Part shown: in pieces, positions 33,631-43,154 of the stretch
Layout: each line of letters opens with the position of its first letter
Position numbering within the stretch: the first letter of the stretch is position 1
From: JBECKS01 sp964557005
GTDB taxonomy: Bacteria; Pseudomonadota; Gammaproteobacteria; Pseudomonadales; JBECKS01
Direction: 5' to 3'
NCBI GenBank assembly: GCA_964557005.1
Contig: CAZKYI010000001.1
Location: 62,001-126,000, forward strand
DNA: 64,000 bases
Notes under the pieces: generated by a model
Told to the model about the DNA's origin: nothing
Databases searched by the model: none
The model's input: only the letters and a program-made list of their open reading frames with translations
Program-made: the position numbers and the translations under genes

Positions 33631-34872
33631 TTACGGTTTTTTAAGGGTGATTCGGGTGATTTGACTTTCCATCAGCAAGGTATGTGTTTCCGTCTGGATA
33701 TGTTCACCCACTTTAGGTGTTTGATCGTGTGCCAAAAGTTGCCATTGTTTGCCTGTTTGACTGCGCGTAATCGAATAACCGCGTTCCAGCGTATTCAAGG
33801 GGCTCAGGCTGTTCAGTCGTGCAGCAAGAAAAGCCAGAGTCGCATGCGCTTTTTCCTGTGTGTGTGCTTGTGTTTTTAACAGTCGATGTTCGAGGTAATC
33901 GAGAGTTTGCATGCGCTCGTGAATGAGTTGTTGCGGGCTGGTACAGCGCTTGCTGAGGTGGTGCAAGGTATGTGAAGCCTGCATGATTTTTTGTTGCAAG
34001 GCGGTGACTAAATCACTCTGTGCCTGATTGAGCCAGGCGCTGATGTCATGCTGGTTCTGGCTCAGGCTTTCGGCAGCCGCAGAAGGGGTGGGTGCTCTGA
34101 AATCGGCCACCCAATCGGCAATGGTGTAATCAATCTCGTGGCCAACCCCACTCACCACAGGAAGCTCACTTTCAAAAATAGCTTGTGCCAGCGCTTCTTC
34201 ATTGAAAGGCCAAAGGTCTTCGAGAGAGCCGCCACCGCGCGCCAGTAAAATGGCATCGAACTGAAATTGTGGTTTGCCACTGCGTTTAAGCCGATTGGCG
34301 GTATGCACTGCGGCCACCAGTTTTGCGGCGGCTTCCTTTCCCTGAACCAGACTGGGAATGAGCGTGACTTCCATCAAGGGAAAGCGTCTTTGCAACACAT
34401 GCAAAATATCGCGAATGGCTGCGCCACTGGGTGAGCTGATTACCGCCAGATGCTGGCAGAAATCAGGCAAGGGTTTTTTATGGCGTTCATCGAACCAGCC
34501 GCGCTGGGCAAGTGCCTGTTTCAAACGCTCGAATTGCTGCTGTAGCGCACCTTCACCAGCACGTTGCAGGGTTCTTGCAATCAGTTGGTAGTCGCCTCTG
34601 TCGGCATACAGACTTAAACCGCCTTTGATGATGACTTTCAAACCATTTTCGATTTTGAAATCCAGTCGCTGTTTTTGGCCTGCAAACAGCGCGACACGAA
34701 TCTGTGCGCGTTCGTCTTTGAGTGAAAAATACAAATGGCCTGAGCGCGGTGCGACCAGATTGGAAATTTCACCTTCAACCAGAATATTGGAAAAACTGCT
34801 TTCGATAATGTCTTTGGCCAATGTGTTTAACTGGCTCACGCTGAGAATGGCATCGTGTTGGCTAATCGACAT
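33631..34872 (-). CDS. xseA: Exodeoxyribonuclease VII large subunit
   Basis: 413 residues: N-terminal OB fold (ILVEGEISNLVAPRSGHLYFSLKDERAQI region), a catalytic domain with SPSGAAIRDILHVL, LLARGGGSLEDLWPFNEE and GVGHEIDYTIADWVADFRAPTPSAAAE, and a long C-terminal coiled coil. It works with XseB in ssDNA degradation; xseB is not in this window. Divergent from pyrG with about 127 bp between starts. Confidence 0.95.
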   Translation of the reverse strand: MSISQHDAILSVSQLNTLAKDIIESSFSNILVEGEISNLVAPRSGHLYFSLKDERAQIRVALFAGQKQRLDFKIENGLKVIIKGGLSLYADRGDYQLIARTLQRAGEGALQQQFERLKQALAQRGWFDERHKKPLPDFCQHLAVISSPSGAAIRDILHVLQRRFPLMEVTLIPSLVQGKEAAAKLVAAVHTANRLKRSGKPQFQFDAILLARGGGSLEDLWPFNEEALAQAIFESELPVVSGVGHEIDYTIADWVADFRAPTPSAAAESLSQNQHDISAWLNQAQSDLVTALQQKIMQASHTLHHLSKRCTSPQQLIHERMQTLDYLEHRLLKTQAHTQEKAHATLAFLAARLNSLSPLNTLERGYSITRSQTGKQWQLLAHDQTPKVGEHIQTETHTLLMESQITRITLKKP

Positions 34873-34999
34873 GGTGGTGCAGGGGGATTTAAAAAAACAC
34901 AGCCTAACAGTTTCCTTTAAAGATTTTTACCTTTCTGCTAGCCTACGTTCCCGTCCTGAAAGTTTTTTCTCCTTCTTTTTTTTCGTCTCGGAAATGAGT

Positions 35000-36625
35000 A
35001 TGACGCGGTTTTTATTTGTAACAGGCGGGGTGGTTTCGTCTTTGGGTAAAGGGATTTCTGCGGCTTCCCTTGCCTCACTTCTCGAAGCGCGTGGTCTCTC
35101 TGTGACCATGCTTAAACTGGATCCTTACATCAATGTCGATCCTGGCACCATGAGTCCTTTTCAGCATGGTGAAGTGTTCGTCACTGAAGATGGTGCAGAA
35201 ACCGATCTGGATCTTGGGCACTATGAGCGTTTTGTGCGCACCACCATGACCCGCCGTAACAGTTTCACCACTGGCAAGATTTATGAGCGTGTAATTCGCA
35301 AGGAGCGACGAGGGGATTACAGGGGCGGTACGGTGCAGGTGATTCCCCATATTACTGATGAAATCAAGGCTGGTATTCTTGCAGCGGGTGAAGGATATGA
35401 CATTGCGATGGTGGAAATTGGCGGCACCATTGGTGACATTGAATCTCTGCCTTTCCTTGAAGCGGTACGTCAGCTCAAGGTGGAGCTCGGTGCACAGCGT
35501 TCCTTGCTTATGCATCTCACACTGGTGCCCTATATTTCTACCGCAGGGGAAATCAAAACCAAGCCAACCCAGCATTCGGTGAAGGAGCTGCGCTCCATCG
35601 GCTTGCAGCCTGATATATTGATGTGCCGTTCAGATCGCATGATTCCCGAATCTGCCGTCAAGAAAATTTCCCTGTTTACCAATGTGGAACAACGCGCGGT
35701 GGTGTCGGCACCCGATGCCGATACCATTTATCGTGTGCCGCTGATTTTGCACGAGCAAGGTCTCGATGCGCTGGTTGTTGAGCGTCTCGGTTTGCAATGT
35801 GGCGAGCCGGATTTAACCGAATGGAAGTGGGTGGTCGAACAGGAATTGCATCCTCAAGGTGAAGTCACGATTGGCATGGTCGGCAAATATATGGATTTAA
35901 TGGATGCCTATATTTCTCTCAATGAGGCACTGCGACATGCAGGCATTCATACTGCCCGCAAAGTGAATATTCGTTATATCGAATCTGAAAATGTAGAAAA
36001 GCAAGGCACACAACTGCTTGAAGGGTTGAACGGTATTTTGGTGCCAGGTGGTTTTGGTGAGCGCGGTGTCGAAGGCAAAATCATGGCGATTCGCTATGCG
36101 CGTGAAAACAAGGTTCCTTATTTGGGCATTTGTCTGGGTATGCAACTGGCTGTTATTGAATTTGCGCGCAATGTTGCAGGGCTAACCGGAGCGAACAGCA
36201 CCGAGTTCGACAAAAAAGCGGTGCATCCTCTGGTAGGCCTTGTTACGGAATGGCTCACCAAAGACGGTGAAAGAGAATATCGTGGTGAAGGAGATGATAT
36301 TGGCGGCACCATGCGTTTGGGTGGGCAGGAATGTGTATTGCTGGAAGGCAGTCTTGCCAGAAAACACTATAACAAACCCAGCATTATCGAGCGGCATCGT
36401 CACCGTTTTGAAATCAATCAGCGTTACAAGCAACAACTGGTGGATGCAGGTCTGCGCATTGCCGGTGAATCGGTCGATGGCGAACTGGTTGAAATGATTG
36501 AAGTGCCTGATCACCCCTGGTTTGTGGCGTGTCAGTTTCATCCTGAATTTACTTCAACACCTCGCGATGGCCACCCTTTGTTCAAGGCCTTTGTTGAAGC
36601 CGCGACACGTCAGCAGCAATCATGA
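35000..36625 (+). CDS. pyrG: CTP synthase
   Basis: 541 residues starting MTRFLFVTGGVVSSLGKGI. The synthetase domain has this P loop plus DPYINVDPGTMSPFQHGEVFV; the class I glutaminase domain has nucleophile Cys in YLGICLGMQ and the late CQFHPEFTS His/Glu pair. It converts UTP to CTP with glutamine. GGA lies 7 nt before ATG 35000; ATG 34994 (two residues earlier) has no spaced ribosome site. It heads the pyrG-kdsA-eno-ftsB run. Confidence 0.97.
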   Translation: MTRFLFVTGGVVSSLGKGISAASLASLLEARGLSVTMLKLDPYINVDPGTMSPFQHGEVFVTEDGAETDLDLGHYERFVRTTMTRRNSFTTGKIYERVIRKERRGDYRGGTVQVIPHITDEIKAGILAAGEGYDIAMVEIGGTIGDIESLPFLEAVRQLKVELGAQRSLLMHLTLVPYISTAGEIKTKPTQHSVKELRSIGLQPDILMCRSDRMIPESAVKKISLFTNVEQRAVVSAPDADTIYRVPLILHEQGLDALVVERLGLQCGEPDLTEWKWVVEQELHPQGEVTIGMVGKYMDLMDAYISLNEALRHAGIHTARKVNIRYIESENVEKQGTQLLEGLNGILVPGGFGERGVEGKIMAIRYARENKVPYLGICLGMQLAVIEFARNVAGLTGANSTEFDKKAVHPLVGLVTEWLTKDGEREYRGEGDDIGGTMRLGGQECVLLEGSLARKHYNKPSIIERHRHRFEINQRYKQQLVDAGLRIAGESVDGELVEMIEVPDHPWFVACQFHPEFTSTPRDGHPLFKAFVEAATRQQQS

Positions 36626-37467
36626 GTCAGGTTTCGATTCAGTTTTCCAATATTTCGGTCAACAATCGGGAAGCGCTGGTATTGTTCAGCGGCATGAATG
36701 TGCTTGAAAGCGAGGCACTGGCTTTTGAAGTGGCAGAAGAGCATGTCAAGGTATGTAAAGCTCTGGGTATTCGCTATGTGTTCAAGGCTTCGTTTGATAA
36801 AGCCAATCGTTCTTCGCTGAATTCTTTTCGTGGCCCCGGCCTTGACTTGGGTTTGCAAATACTCGCTGACATCAAGCAAAAATTTTCGATTCCTGTTATT
36901 ACCGATGTGCACGAACCTGCACAGGCGGCACCTGCTGCACAGGTAGCCGATGTGATTCAGTTGCCTGCATTTTTGTCGAGACAAACGGATTTGGTGAGTG
37001 CGATGGCGAAGACAGGTGCAGTGATTAACATCAAAAAAGCGCAGTTTCTGGCACCCCACGAGATGGGGCATATCCTGCACAAATTTGAACAGGCGGGTAA
37101 CAAACGCCTGATGCTGTGTGAGCGGGGCACCATGTTTGGCTATAACAATCTGGTGGTGGATATGTTGGGTTTTGAGGTGATGAAGCGCTTCAATTATCCG
37201 CTGATTTTTGATGTGACCCATGCCTTGCAAATTCCTGGCGGGCGCTCTGATTCTGCTGATGGCCGAAGGCGACAAGTGTTACAACTGGCCAAGGCGGGCG
37301 TGAGCCAGAAAATTGCGGGCTTGTTTCTGGAAACTCATCCTGATCCTGATAAAGCCTTGTGTGATGGCCCTTGCGCTTTACCACTCACACATTTGAAAGA
37401 CTTCCTGACCCAGATTAAGCAGCTTGATGATCTGGTGAAATCCCAACCCGACCTTTCGTTTCCATAA
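36622..37467 (+). CDS. kdsA: KDO-8-phosphate synthase
   Basis: 281 residues: FSGMNVLES near the start, FKASFDKANRSS, DVHEP, KKAQFLAP, CERGTMFGYNNLVVDM and the late EtHpdPdKALCDGP motif. The Asn of GMNVLES marks the metal-independent subclass as in E. coli. It condenses arabinose-5-phosphate with PEP for lipopolysaccharide inner core, so the organism makes LPS. It overlaps pyrG by 4 bp. Confidence 0.97.
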   Translation: MSQVSIQFSNISVNNREALVLFSGMNVLESEALAFEVAEEHVKVCKALGIRYVFKASFDKANRSSLNSFRGPGLDLGLQILADIKQKFSIPVITDVHEPAQAAPAAQVADVIQLPAFLSRQTDLVSAMAKTGAVINIKKAQFLAPHEMGHILHKFEQAGNKRLMLCERGTMFGYNNLVVDMLGFEVMKRFNYPLIFDVTHALQIPGGRSDSADGRRRQVLQLAKAGVSQKIAGLFLETHPDPDKALCDGPCALPLTHLKDFLTQIKQLDDLVKSQPDLSFP

Positions 37468-37491
37468 AAGACAAGCGGAGAAAAAAAATCC

Positions 37492-38775
37492 ATGAGTGAG
37501 ATTGTTCAAATAAAAGCCAGAGAAGTATTGGACTCGCGTGGTAACCCAACCGTCGAGGCGGACGTGATTCTCGCCTCAGGTGCCAAAGGCAGTGCCTGTG
37601 CGCCATCGGGTGCTTCAACGGGCTCAAGAGAGGCTTTGGAATTGCGTGATGGCGATAAGCGTCGTTATCTGGGTAAAGGTGTAAAAAATGCAGTGGCAGG
37701 CATCACGGGCGATATTCAAAAAGCACTGCTGGGAAAAAATGCGGCTGATCAGCGAGCAATTGATAACATCATGATTGAGTTGGACGGCACTGACAATAAA
37801 AACAAATATGGTGCCAATGCCATTCTTGCGGTGTCACTCGCCTGTGCCAAGGCAGCAGCCAACGATAAGGGTGTTGCCTTGTATGAACACATTGCAGGTC
37901 TGGCCAATAATTCGGCGTATTCCATGCCAGTGCCGATGATGAATATTCTTAATGGCGGTGAACATGCTGATAACAACGTCGATATACAGGAATTCATGAT
38001 ACAGCCTGTCGGTGCCAAAACCTTTGCTGATGCACTGCGTTGTGGCGCTGAAATTTTCCATGCCCTGAAAGCGGTATTGAAGGATAAGGGTTTGAATACA
38101 GCGGTCGGTGATGAAGGCGGTTTTGCACCCGATTTACCTTCCAATGAAGCGGCTTTGGAAATGATTATGTTGGCGATTGAAAAGGCGGGATACAAGGCGG
38201 GTGAAGAAGTAACACTGGCACTGGATTGTGCCGCTTCGGAATTTTACAAGGACGGCAAATATCATCTCGAATCCGAAGGCAAGGTACTCGATTCCAGAGG
38301 CTTTGCAGAATATCTGGCTGACTTGGTAGCGCGCTATCCAATTATTTCGATTGAAGATGGGCTGGATGAAAGTGACTGGGCAGGCTGGAAAATCCTGACC
38401 GATTTGATTGGCGACAAGGTGCAATTAGTGGGTGATGATTTGTTTGTCACTAATACCAGAATTCTGAAACGCGGCATTGATGAAAAAATTGCCAATTCCA
38501 TTTTGATTAAATTCAATCAGATTGGCAGTTTGAGTGAAACGCTGGATGCCATTGCGATGGCGAAAGCCGCAGGTTACAGCGCTGTGATTTCTCATCGCTC
38601 TGGTGAAACGGAAGATACTACACTGGCAGATTTGGCGGTGGCCACTGCGACAGGGCAAATCAAAACAGGTTCGCTGTGTCGTTCCGATCGTGTTGCAAAA
38701 TATAATCAGTTGTTGCGCATTGAAGAGCAACTTGCTTCAAAAGCGCCATACAAGGGGCGTGCTGAATTTAAATAA
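37492..38775 (+). CDS. eno: Enolase
   Basis: 427 residues starting near IVQIKAREVLDSRGNPTVEA. Metal ligands and catalytic residues are seen in VGDEGGFAP, LALDCAASEFY, SIEDGLDESDW and VGDDLFVTN, with catalytic Lys in ILIKFNQIG and the SHRSGETED loop. It converts 2-phosphoglycerate to PEP, the substrate of KdsA next door. GGAGAAAA precedes the start. Confidence 0.98.
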   Translation: MSEIVQIKAREVLDSRGNPTVEADVILASGAKGSACAPSGASTGSREALELRDGDKRRYLGKGVKNAVAGITGDIQKALLGKNAADQRAIDNIMIELDGTDNKNKYGANAILAVSLACAKAAANDKGVALYEHIAGLANNSAYSMPVPMMNILNGGEHADNNVDIQEFMIQPVGAKTFADALRCGAEIFHALKAVLKDKGLNTAVGDEGGFAPDLPSNEAALEMIMLAIEKAGYKAGEEVTLALDCAASEFYKDGKYHLESEGKVLDSRGFAEYLADLVARYPIISIEDGLDESDWAGWKILTDLIGDKVQLVGDDLFVTNTRILKRGIDEKIANSILIKFNQIGSLSETLDAIAMAKAAGYSAVISHRSGETEDTTLADLAVATATGQIKTGSLCRSDRVAKYNQLLRIEEQLASKAPYKGRAEFK

Positions 38776-38781
38776 GGTGCC

Positions 38782-39138
38782 ATGACTTTTCAGGATAAAA
38801 AAAAAGCGATTGATCAAAGTCATGGTAACAAGCCTGTATGGTTTGTCGTATTGATGATTGTGTTGGGTGTGTTGTTCATCTATCTGCAAGTGATTTTGTG
38901 GATAGGCGAAGGCAGTGTTGCTGATGTGTCGCGGTTGAAACAATCCATTGCGCAAAAAGAACAGGAAAATAAACTGCTTCAGGAAAGAAACCAGAAACTG
39001 ATTGAGGAAGTTGAAGCCTTGAGAAATGGTCTTGAGCTGATTGAACACAAAGCCAGAGAAGACCTGGGTTTGGTGAAAGAAAACGAGGTGTTTTACCATG
39101 TCATTGATGAACGAACGCCAGGCTCAAGAAAAAAATAA
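38782..39138 (+). CDS. ftsB: Cell division protein FtsB
   Basis: 118 residues: a cytoplasmic N-terminus, one membrane helix (about residues 19-42), and a periplasmic coiled coil (LKQSIAQKEQENKLLQERN) ending in the family motif AREDLGLVKENEVFY. Forms the FtsQLB complex. Slightly longer than E. coli FtsB because of the N-terminal tail. It follows eno by 6 bp and overlaps ispD by 41 bp. Confidence 0.93.
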   Translation: MTFQDKKKAIDQSHGNKPVWFVVLMIVLGVLFIYLQVILWIGEGSVADVSRLKQSIAQKEQENKLLQERNQKLIEEVEALRNGLELIEHKAREDLGLVKENEVFYHVIDERTPGSRKK

Positions 39139-39832
39139 CCATGCCTTCCGGGTGATTGTTCCTGCTGCGGGTATTGGCTCGCGCATGCAAAGTGAAGTGC
39201 CCAAGCAATACCTGCAAGTTCTGGGTAAACCCGTGATTGAACATACCCTTGAACGGCTTTTGTCTTGTGAGCGCGTGGCGGGTGTGGTGGTGAGTATTTC
39301 GCGCCATGATCAGGAGTGGCAAAAAACGGCTTATGCACACCATGAAAAAGTTGCCACTGTTCATGGGGGTGCCGAGCGCATGTATTCGGTGTACAACGCC
39401 TTGAATTATTTGCAACGAGAGCATGCAGTGCAGGATGACTTTGTATTGGTACATGATGCCGCACGCCCTTGTGTGTCAGTGCAGGATATTGAAAAACTGA
39501 TGCAATACTGCATGGATAAAAACACAGGTGCCATTTTGGCTTCGGCTTCGGTAGATACCTTGAAAAAGGTTGATGCAAGTTCACGCATTGAAAGCACCTT
39601 GCGGCGTGAGCAAGTCTGGCGAGCACAAACGCCACAGATGTTCAGGTTGTCGGTATTACAGCAAAGTATTGAGTTGATGATGCGTAACAATCAGGTAGCG
39701 GGTGATGAAGCTGAAGCCATAGAGCAGGCGGGTTTTCCTGTTTATGTGGTAGAAGGCAGTGAACAAAATATGAAACTCACCCGACCTGAAGATTTTCCTT
39801 TGATAGAAAATATCCTGAGGTTACAGGCATGA
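39098..39832 (+). CDS. ispD: 2-C-methyl-D-erythritol 4-phosphate cytidylyltransferase
   Basis: 244 residues: nucleotide-binding VIVPAAGIGSRMQSEVPKQYL, then LVHDAARPCV, TLRREQVWRAQTPQ and NMKLTRPEDF. MEP pathway enzyme using CTP and MEP. The start at 39098 overlaps ftsB by 41 bp; ATG 39107 (MNERQAQ) would reduce the overlap and is equally possible. ispF follows with an ATGA overlap. Confidence 0.95.
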   Translation: MSLMNERQAQEKNNHAFRVIVPAAGIGSRMQSEVPKQYLQVLGKPVIEHTLERLLSCERVAGVVVSISRHDQEWQKTAYAHHEKVATVHGGAERMYSVYNALNYLQREHAVQDDFVLVHDAARPCVSVQDIEKLMQYCMDKNTGAILASASVDTLKKVDASSRIESTLRREQVWRAQTPQMFRLSVLQQSIELMMRNNQVAGDEAEAIEQAGFPVYVVEGSEQNMKLTRPEDFPLIENILRLQA

Positions 39833-40302
39833 GAATAGGGCATGGCTTTGATGTGCATGGTTTTGAAGCAGGCGATGCACTGATACTCGGTGGTGTGCGT
39901 ATTCCGTTTAACAAGCAATTCAAGGCGCACTCGGATGGCGATGTGTTGATACATGCCCTGTGTGATGCCTTGCTCGGTGCGGCAGGTCTGGGAGATATTG
40001 GCAAACATTTTCCTGATTCCGACAAGCGCTTTGAGAATATCGACAGTCGCAAATTGCTCAGGCAGGTGGTTGCCTTGCTTGAAGCGAATTCCCTGAAAAT
40101 GTCTAACATAGACATCACCGTGATTGCCCAGCAACCCAGATTGGCTGGCTACATAGATGCCATGAAAGCGAATTTATCCAGCGATTTGGCTATCGATATT
40201 CGTCGCATCAACATCAAGGCAACCACTACCGAAGGTCTTGGTTTTACAGGCAGACAAGAAGGCGTGGCGGCTCACGCTGTGTGCCTCTTGCTTGAGCATT
40301 GA
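39829..40302 (+). CDS. ispF: 2-C-methyl-D-erythritol 2,4-cyclodiphosphate synthase
   Basis: 157 residues with the zinc ligands in GHGFDVHGF and a His in AHSDGDVLIHALCDALLGA, plus DIGKHFPDSD and the late TTEGLGFTGRQEG motif. It cyclises CDP-ME-2-phosphate in the MEP pathway. It is separate from, and translationally coupled to, ispD. Confidence 0.97.
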   Translation: MRIGHGFDVHGFEAGDALILGGVRIPFNKQFKAHSDGDVLIHALCDALLGAAGLGDIGKHFPDSDKRFENIDSRKLLRQVVALLEANSLKMSNIDITVIAQQPRLAGYIDAMKANLSSDLAIDIRRINIKATTTEGLGFTGRQEGVAAHAVCLLLEH

Positions 40303-40314
40303 TACCTGCCTGAT

Positions 40315-41454
40315 ATGAACATCGCTCAAACACAACAGGAACAACACTATGCGGCTCTGTTTGATTTCCCAGGCGAGCATCCTGCGTTGGGTGTGCAGGC
40401 AGGGTTTAAATGTGCGCCTGAAGATTTTTTTGTTGAAGAACAACTGAAATTTGAATTGAGTGGTGAAGGCCAGCATCTGTGTGTACTGGTTGAAAAACGC
40501 TGGCTCAATACCTTGCAGGTGTTGAATTTATTGGCGCGTTTTTTTGAAGTACCTGCGCGAGATATTGGTTATCTCGGTATGAAAGATAAAGTCGCAGTCA
40601 CACGGCAGTGGTTCAGTATCGATTTGGCGCAAAGCCCCTATGATGAACAGCGTCTCACTGAATTTGAATCCCTTAAAACGAAGCTGTTAGACAAGCTGCC
40701 AGATTTGCAAGACAGTTCGCGTGCAGAAGTTTCCATTCAAATTCTGGCCTGTAAAAGGAATGTCAAAAAATTACACATTGGTCAGTTGAAAGGCAATCGT
40801 TTTGAAATTGTGCTGCGTGATGTGGGAGATGAAAAAAATCAAACCCTGTTAGCACAACGACTGGCGTGTTTACGCGATCAAGGCTTCCCCAATTATTTTG
40901 GTGAGCAACGCTTTGGCTACCAGCAACATAATGTTCAGCAGCTATTGAATTTCAGGCACTTACATTTAAACAAACGCAAAGCCTTGCGTTCACGTTTGCT
41001 GTCCAGTGCAAGGGCATTGGGTTTTAATACTTATCTGGCAGAGCGTATCAGGCACAACACTGTGCGCCGCTATGTGGAAGGAGATGTTCTGCAATTCGCT
41101 GATGGAAAAACGGTGTTCACTGATGTGCAGGATTTGCAAGATATTGCGCAGCGTTTGCAACAGCAATCACTGGTGATTACAGGGCCTTTGTATGGCATGG
41201 GCGAAGACAGCATGGCGAGTGCTCAAAGTTTGCTGCTTGAACAACAGGTGCGTCAGCATTTACAGGATTTCTTGCAGGTGATTGATGTGTTTGAAATGAA
41301 ACCTGCTCGCAGAGCGCTGTTGGCGAAGGCAGACGCTATGCGCTGGAATTTCTCAGGCAAGGATTTGTTTTTACAGTTTGAACTTGGTGCAGGTGTTTTC
41401 GCCAGCGTACTGGTGAGTGAATTATGTGAGAGCCTCGGTGCTCAAGGGCATTAA
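40315..41454 (+). CDS. truD: tRNA pseudouridine(13) synthase
   Basis: 379 residues. Catalytic Asp lies in GYLGMKDKVAVTRQWFS; other TruD motifs are KCAPEDFFVEE, GNRFEIVLRD, NYFGEQRFGY and GPLYGMG. It modifies U13 of tRNA-Glu. It follows ispF by 12 bp and precedes pcm by 3 bp. In most relatives surE lies between truD and pcm; here it is missing. Confidence 0.96.
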   Translation: MNIAQTQQEQHYAALFDFPGEHPALGVQAGFKCAPEDFFVEEQLKFELSGEGQHLCVLVEKRWLNTLQVLNLLARFFEVPARDIGYLGMKDKVAVTRQWFSIDLAQSPYDEQRLTEFESLKTKLLDKLPDLQDSSRAEVSIQILACKRNVKKLHIGQLKGNRFEIVLRDVGDEKNQTLLAQRLACLRDQGFPNYFGEQRFGYQQHNVQQLLNFRHLHLNKRKALRSRLLSSARALGFNTYLAERIRHNTVRRYVEGDVLQFADGKTVFTDVQDLQDIAQRLQQQSLVITGPLYGMGEDSMASAQSLLLEQQVRQHLQDFLQVIDVFEMKPARRALLAKADAMRWNFSGKDLFLQFELGAGVFASVLVSELCESLGAQGH

Positions 41455-41457
41455 AAT

Positions 41458-42168
41458 ATGAATGCAAATCAACAAAGTGGTATTGGAATGACTTCGCTCA
41501 GAACGCGCCAGCGTTTGGTGAATCGTTTGATTGATGCAGGGATTAAAAATCTGGAAGTGCTGGATGCGATTCGCGAAACCCCCAGACACTTGTTTGTCGA
41601 TGAAGCGCTGGCTTCACGTGCCTACGAAGATACCTATTTACCGATTGGCCACAAACAAACCATTTCGCAGCCCTATATTGTGGCACGCATGACCGAGCTT
41701 TTGATTCGTGATGGCAAACCGGAACGTGTGCTTGAACTGGGTACAGGTTCGGGTTATCAAACTGCCGTCCTCGCGCGTCTGGTTAAACAGGTTTATAGCA
41801 CCGAACGGATTGCGGATTTGCAGTTTCGTGCGCGTCAGGTGCTCAAACAACTCAAGATACATAATGTATTTTTGCAGCATAGTGATGGTAATTATGGCTG
41901 GCAGAGAGAAGCGCCCTTTGATGCAATTATTTCAACCGCCGCACCTGAGCAGATTCCGAAGGCGCTATTGAATCAACTCAAGGTGGGTGGGCGTTTGGTG
42001 ATTCCTGTTGGAGGCGAAGCGCGCAGATTGGTAGGTGTGAATGAGGAGCGCCCGCCAGGGGAAAGTCAGATGCTTAAACTGGTTATAAAAACTGGCGAAG
42101 ACAGCTATGACATACAGGATATTGAGGAAGTCGTGTTTGTTCCTTTGTTATCGGGGATTCAATCATGA
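41458..42168 (+). CDS. pcm: Protein-L-isoaspartate O-methyltransferase
   Basis: 236 residues: PRHLFVDEALASRAYEDTYLPIG, QTISQPYIVARMTELL, SAM-binding VLELGTGSGYQTAVLA and VGGRLVIPVGG. It repairs isoaspartyl damage in proteins. Start 41458 gives a 10-residue tail before MTSLRTRQ; ATG 41488 fits the family start equally well. It overlaps the DUF368 gene by 4 bp (ATGA). Confidence 0.95.
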   Translation: MNANQQSGIGMTSLRTRQRLVNRLIDAGIKNLEVLDAIRETPRHLFVDEALASRAYEDTYLPIGHKQTISQPYIVARMTELLIRDGKPERVLELGTGSGYQTAVLARLVKQVYSTERIADLQFRARQVLKQLKIHNVFLQHSDGNYGWQREAPFDAIISTAAPEQIPKALLNQLKVGGRLVIPVGGEARRLVGVNEERPPGESQMLKLVIKTGEDSYDIQDIEEVVFVPLLSGIQS

Positions 42169-43142
42169 AACGGGATGGTGCGTGGCTGATTCTGCTTAAA
42201 GGCTCGTTGATGGGCGCTGTGGAATTGATACCAGGTGTGTCGGCAGGAACGATAGCACTGATTACAGGCGTATTACCACGTTTGATTGCTGCGCTTAAAA
42301 ATTTCAATCTCACGGCAATCGTCTTGCTCAGGAAAGAAGGTGTGACAGCAGCATGGCGTTATATTGATGGCAATTTTCTCTGCCTGTTGTTGCTGGGAAT
42401 GGTTGTTGGTCTGCTGCTATTGATTCGCGCAATCCATTTCGCGCTGGAACAATATGCAATTTTTATGTGGTCGTTTTTCTTTGGTTTGATTTTTGCCTCG
42501 GCATTCTGGATAGCATTGCAAATCAAACAATGGAAGCGTTGGGACGTTCCTGTTCTGTTTATTCTGGGTGTGGGTTTTGCTTTTTATATTACCGTGGCTT
42601 CGCCTTTATATATTCCCCTGAATGGTGTGAATGTTTTTTTTGTAGCCATGCTCGCTATCAGTGCCATGATGATGCCAGGCTTGTCGGGCAGCTTTACCTT
42701 GATGTTATTGGGCTTGTATCAACCGATTCTGGCAGCGCTCAAGGCCTTTGATTTGTCGATTATTTTGCCTTTTCTTGCGGGTGCAGGGATTGGCATTGTG
42801 GCTTTTTCCCATGTGTTGTCTTTTTTATTTCATCGTTTTCCTACGCAGATTTACGCCTGTTTAACAGGGGTGATGCTGGGTTCTCTCAATCGAATCTGGC
42901 CATGGCAGGAAGTGACCAAAATACGTGTGGGCGACAGCGATGAAGCAGTGGTGATGTTGAGCAGAAGTGTTAGCCCTGCCTATTACGAACAAATGAGTGG
43001 TGAAAGTGCGCATCTTGTTTATGCACTTGCGCTGATGGTGTTGGGTGCCTTGCTGGTGGTTGTGATGTCAAAACTTGAGGGTTTGCTTGGCACGGTGGAA
43101 AACGCACAAGAACAAACTCATTCCAAAAATATAGCTCGGTAA
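42165..43142 (+). CDS. DUF368 family polyprenyl-phosphate translocase (PopT-like)
   Basis: 325 residues with eight or nine membrane segments. Family hallmarks are LKGSLMGAVELIPGVSAGTIALITGV near the N-terminus and its repeat-like partner AMMMPGLSGSFTLMLLGLY. DUF368 proteins, like DedA-family proteins, have been shown to recycle undecaprenyl phosphate across the membrane. Its place between pcm and nlpD, with an ATGA overlap to pcm, fits an envelope role. Transport function is inferred from family. Confidence 0.88.
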   Translation: MKRDGAWLILLKGSLMGAVELIPGVSAGTIALITGVLPRLIAALKNFNLTAIVLLRKEGVTAAWRYIDGNFLCLLLLGMVVGLLLLIRAIHFALEQYAIFMWSFFFGLIFASAFWIALQIKQWKRWDVPVLFILGVGFAFYITVASPLYIPLNGVNVFFVAMLAISAMMMPGLSGSFTLMLLGLYQPILAALKAFDLSIILPFLAGAGIGIVAFSHVLSFLFHRFPTQIYACLTGVMLGSLNRIWPWQEVTKIRVGDSDEAVVMLSRSVSPAYYEQMSGESAHLVYALALMVLGALLVVVMSKLEGLLGTVENAQEQTHSKNIAR

Positions 43143-43154
43143 AATGTTCCAGAA

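Noticed and set aside
34625..34999. Long N-terminal extension of the pyrG frame
   Set aside because: It runs antisense to xseA and lacks any CTP synthase homology; the conserved start MTRFLFVTGG lies at 35000 with a ribosome site.
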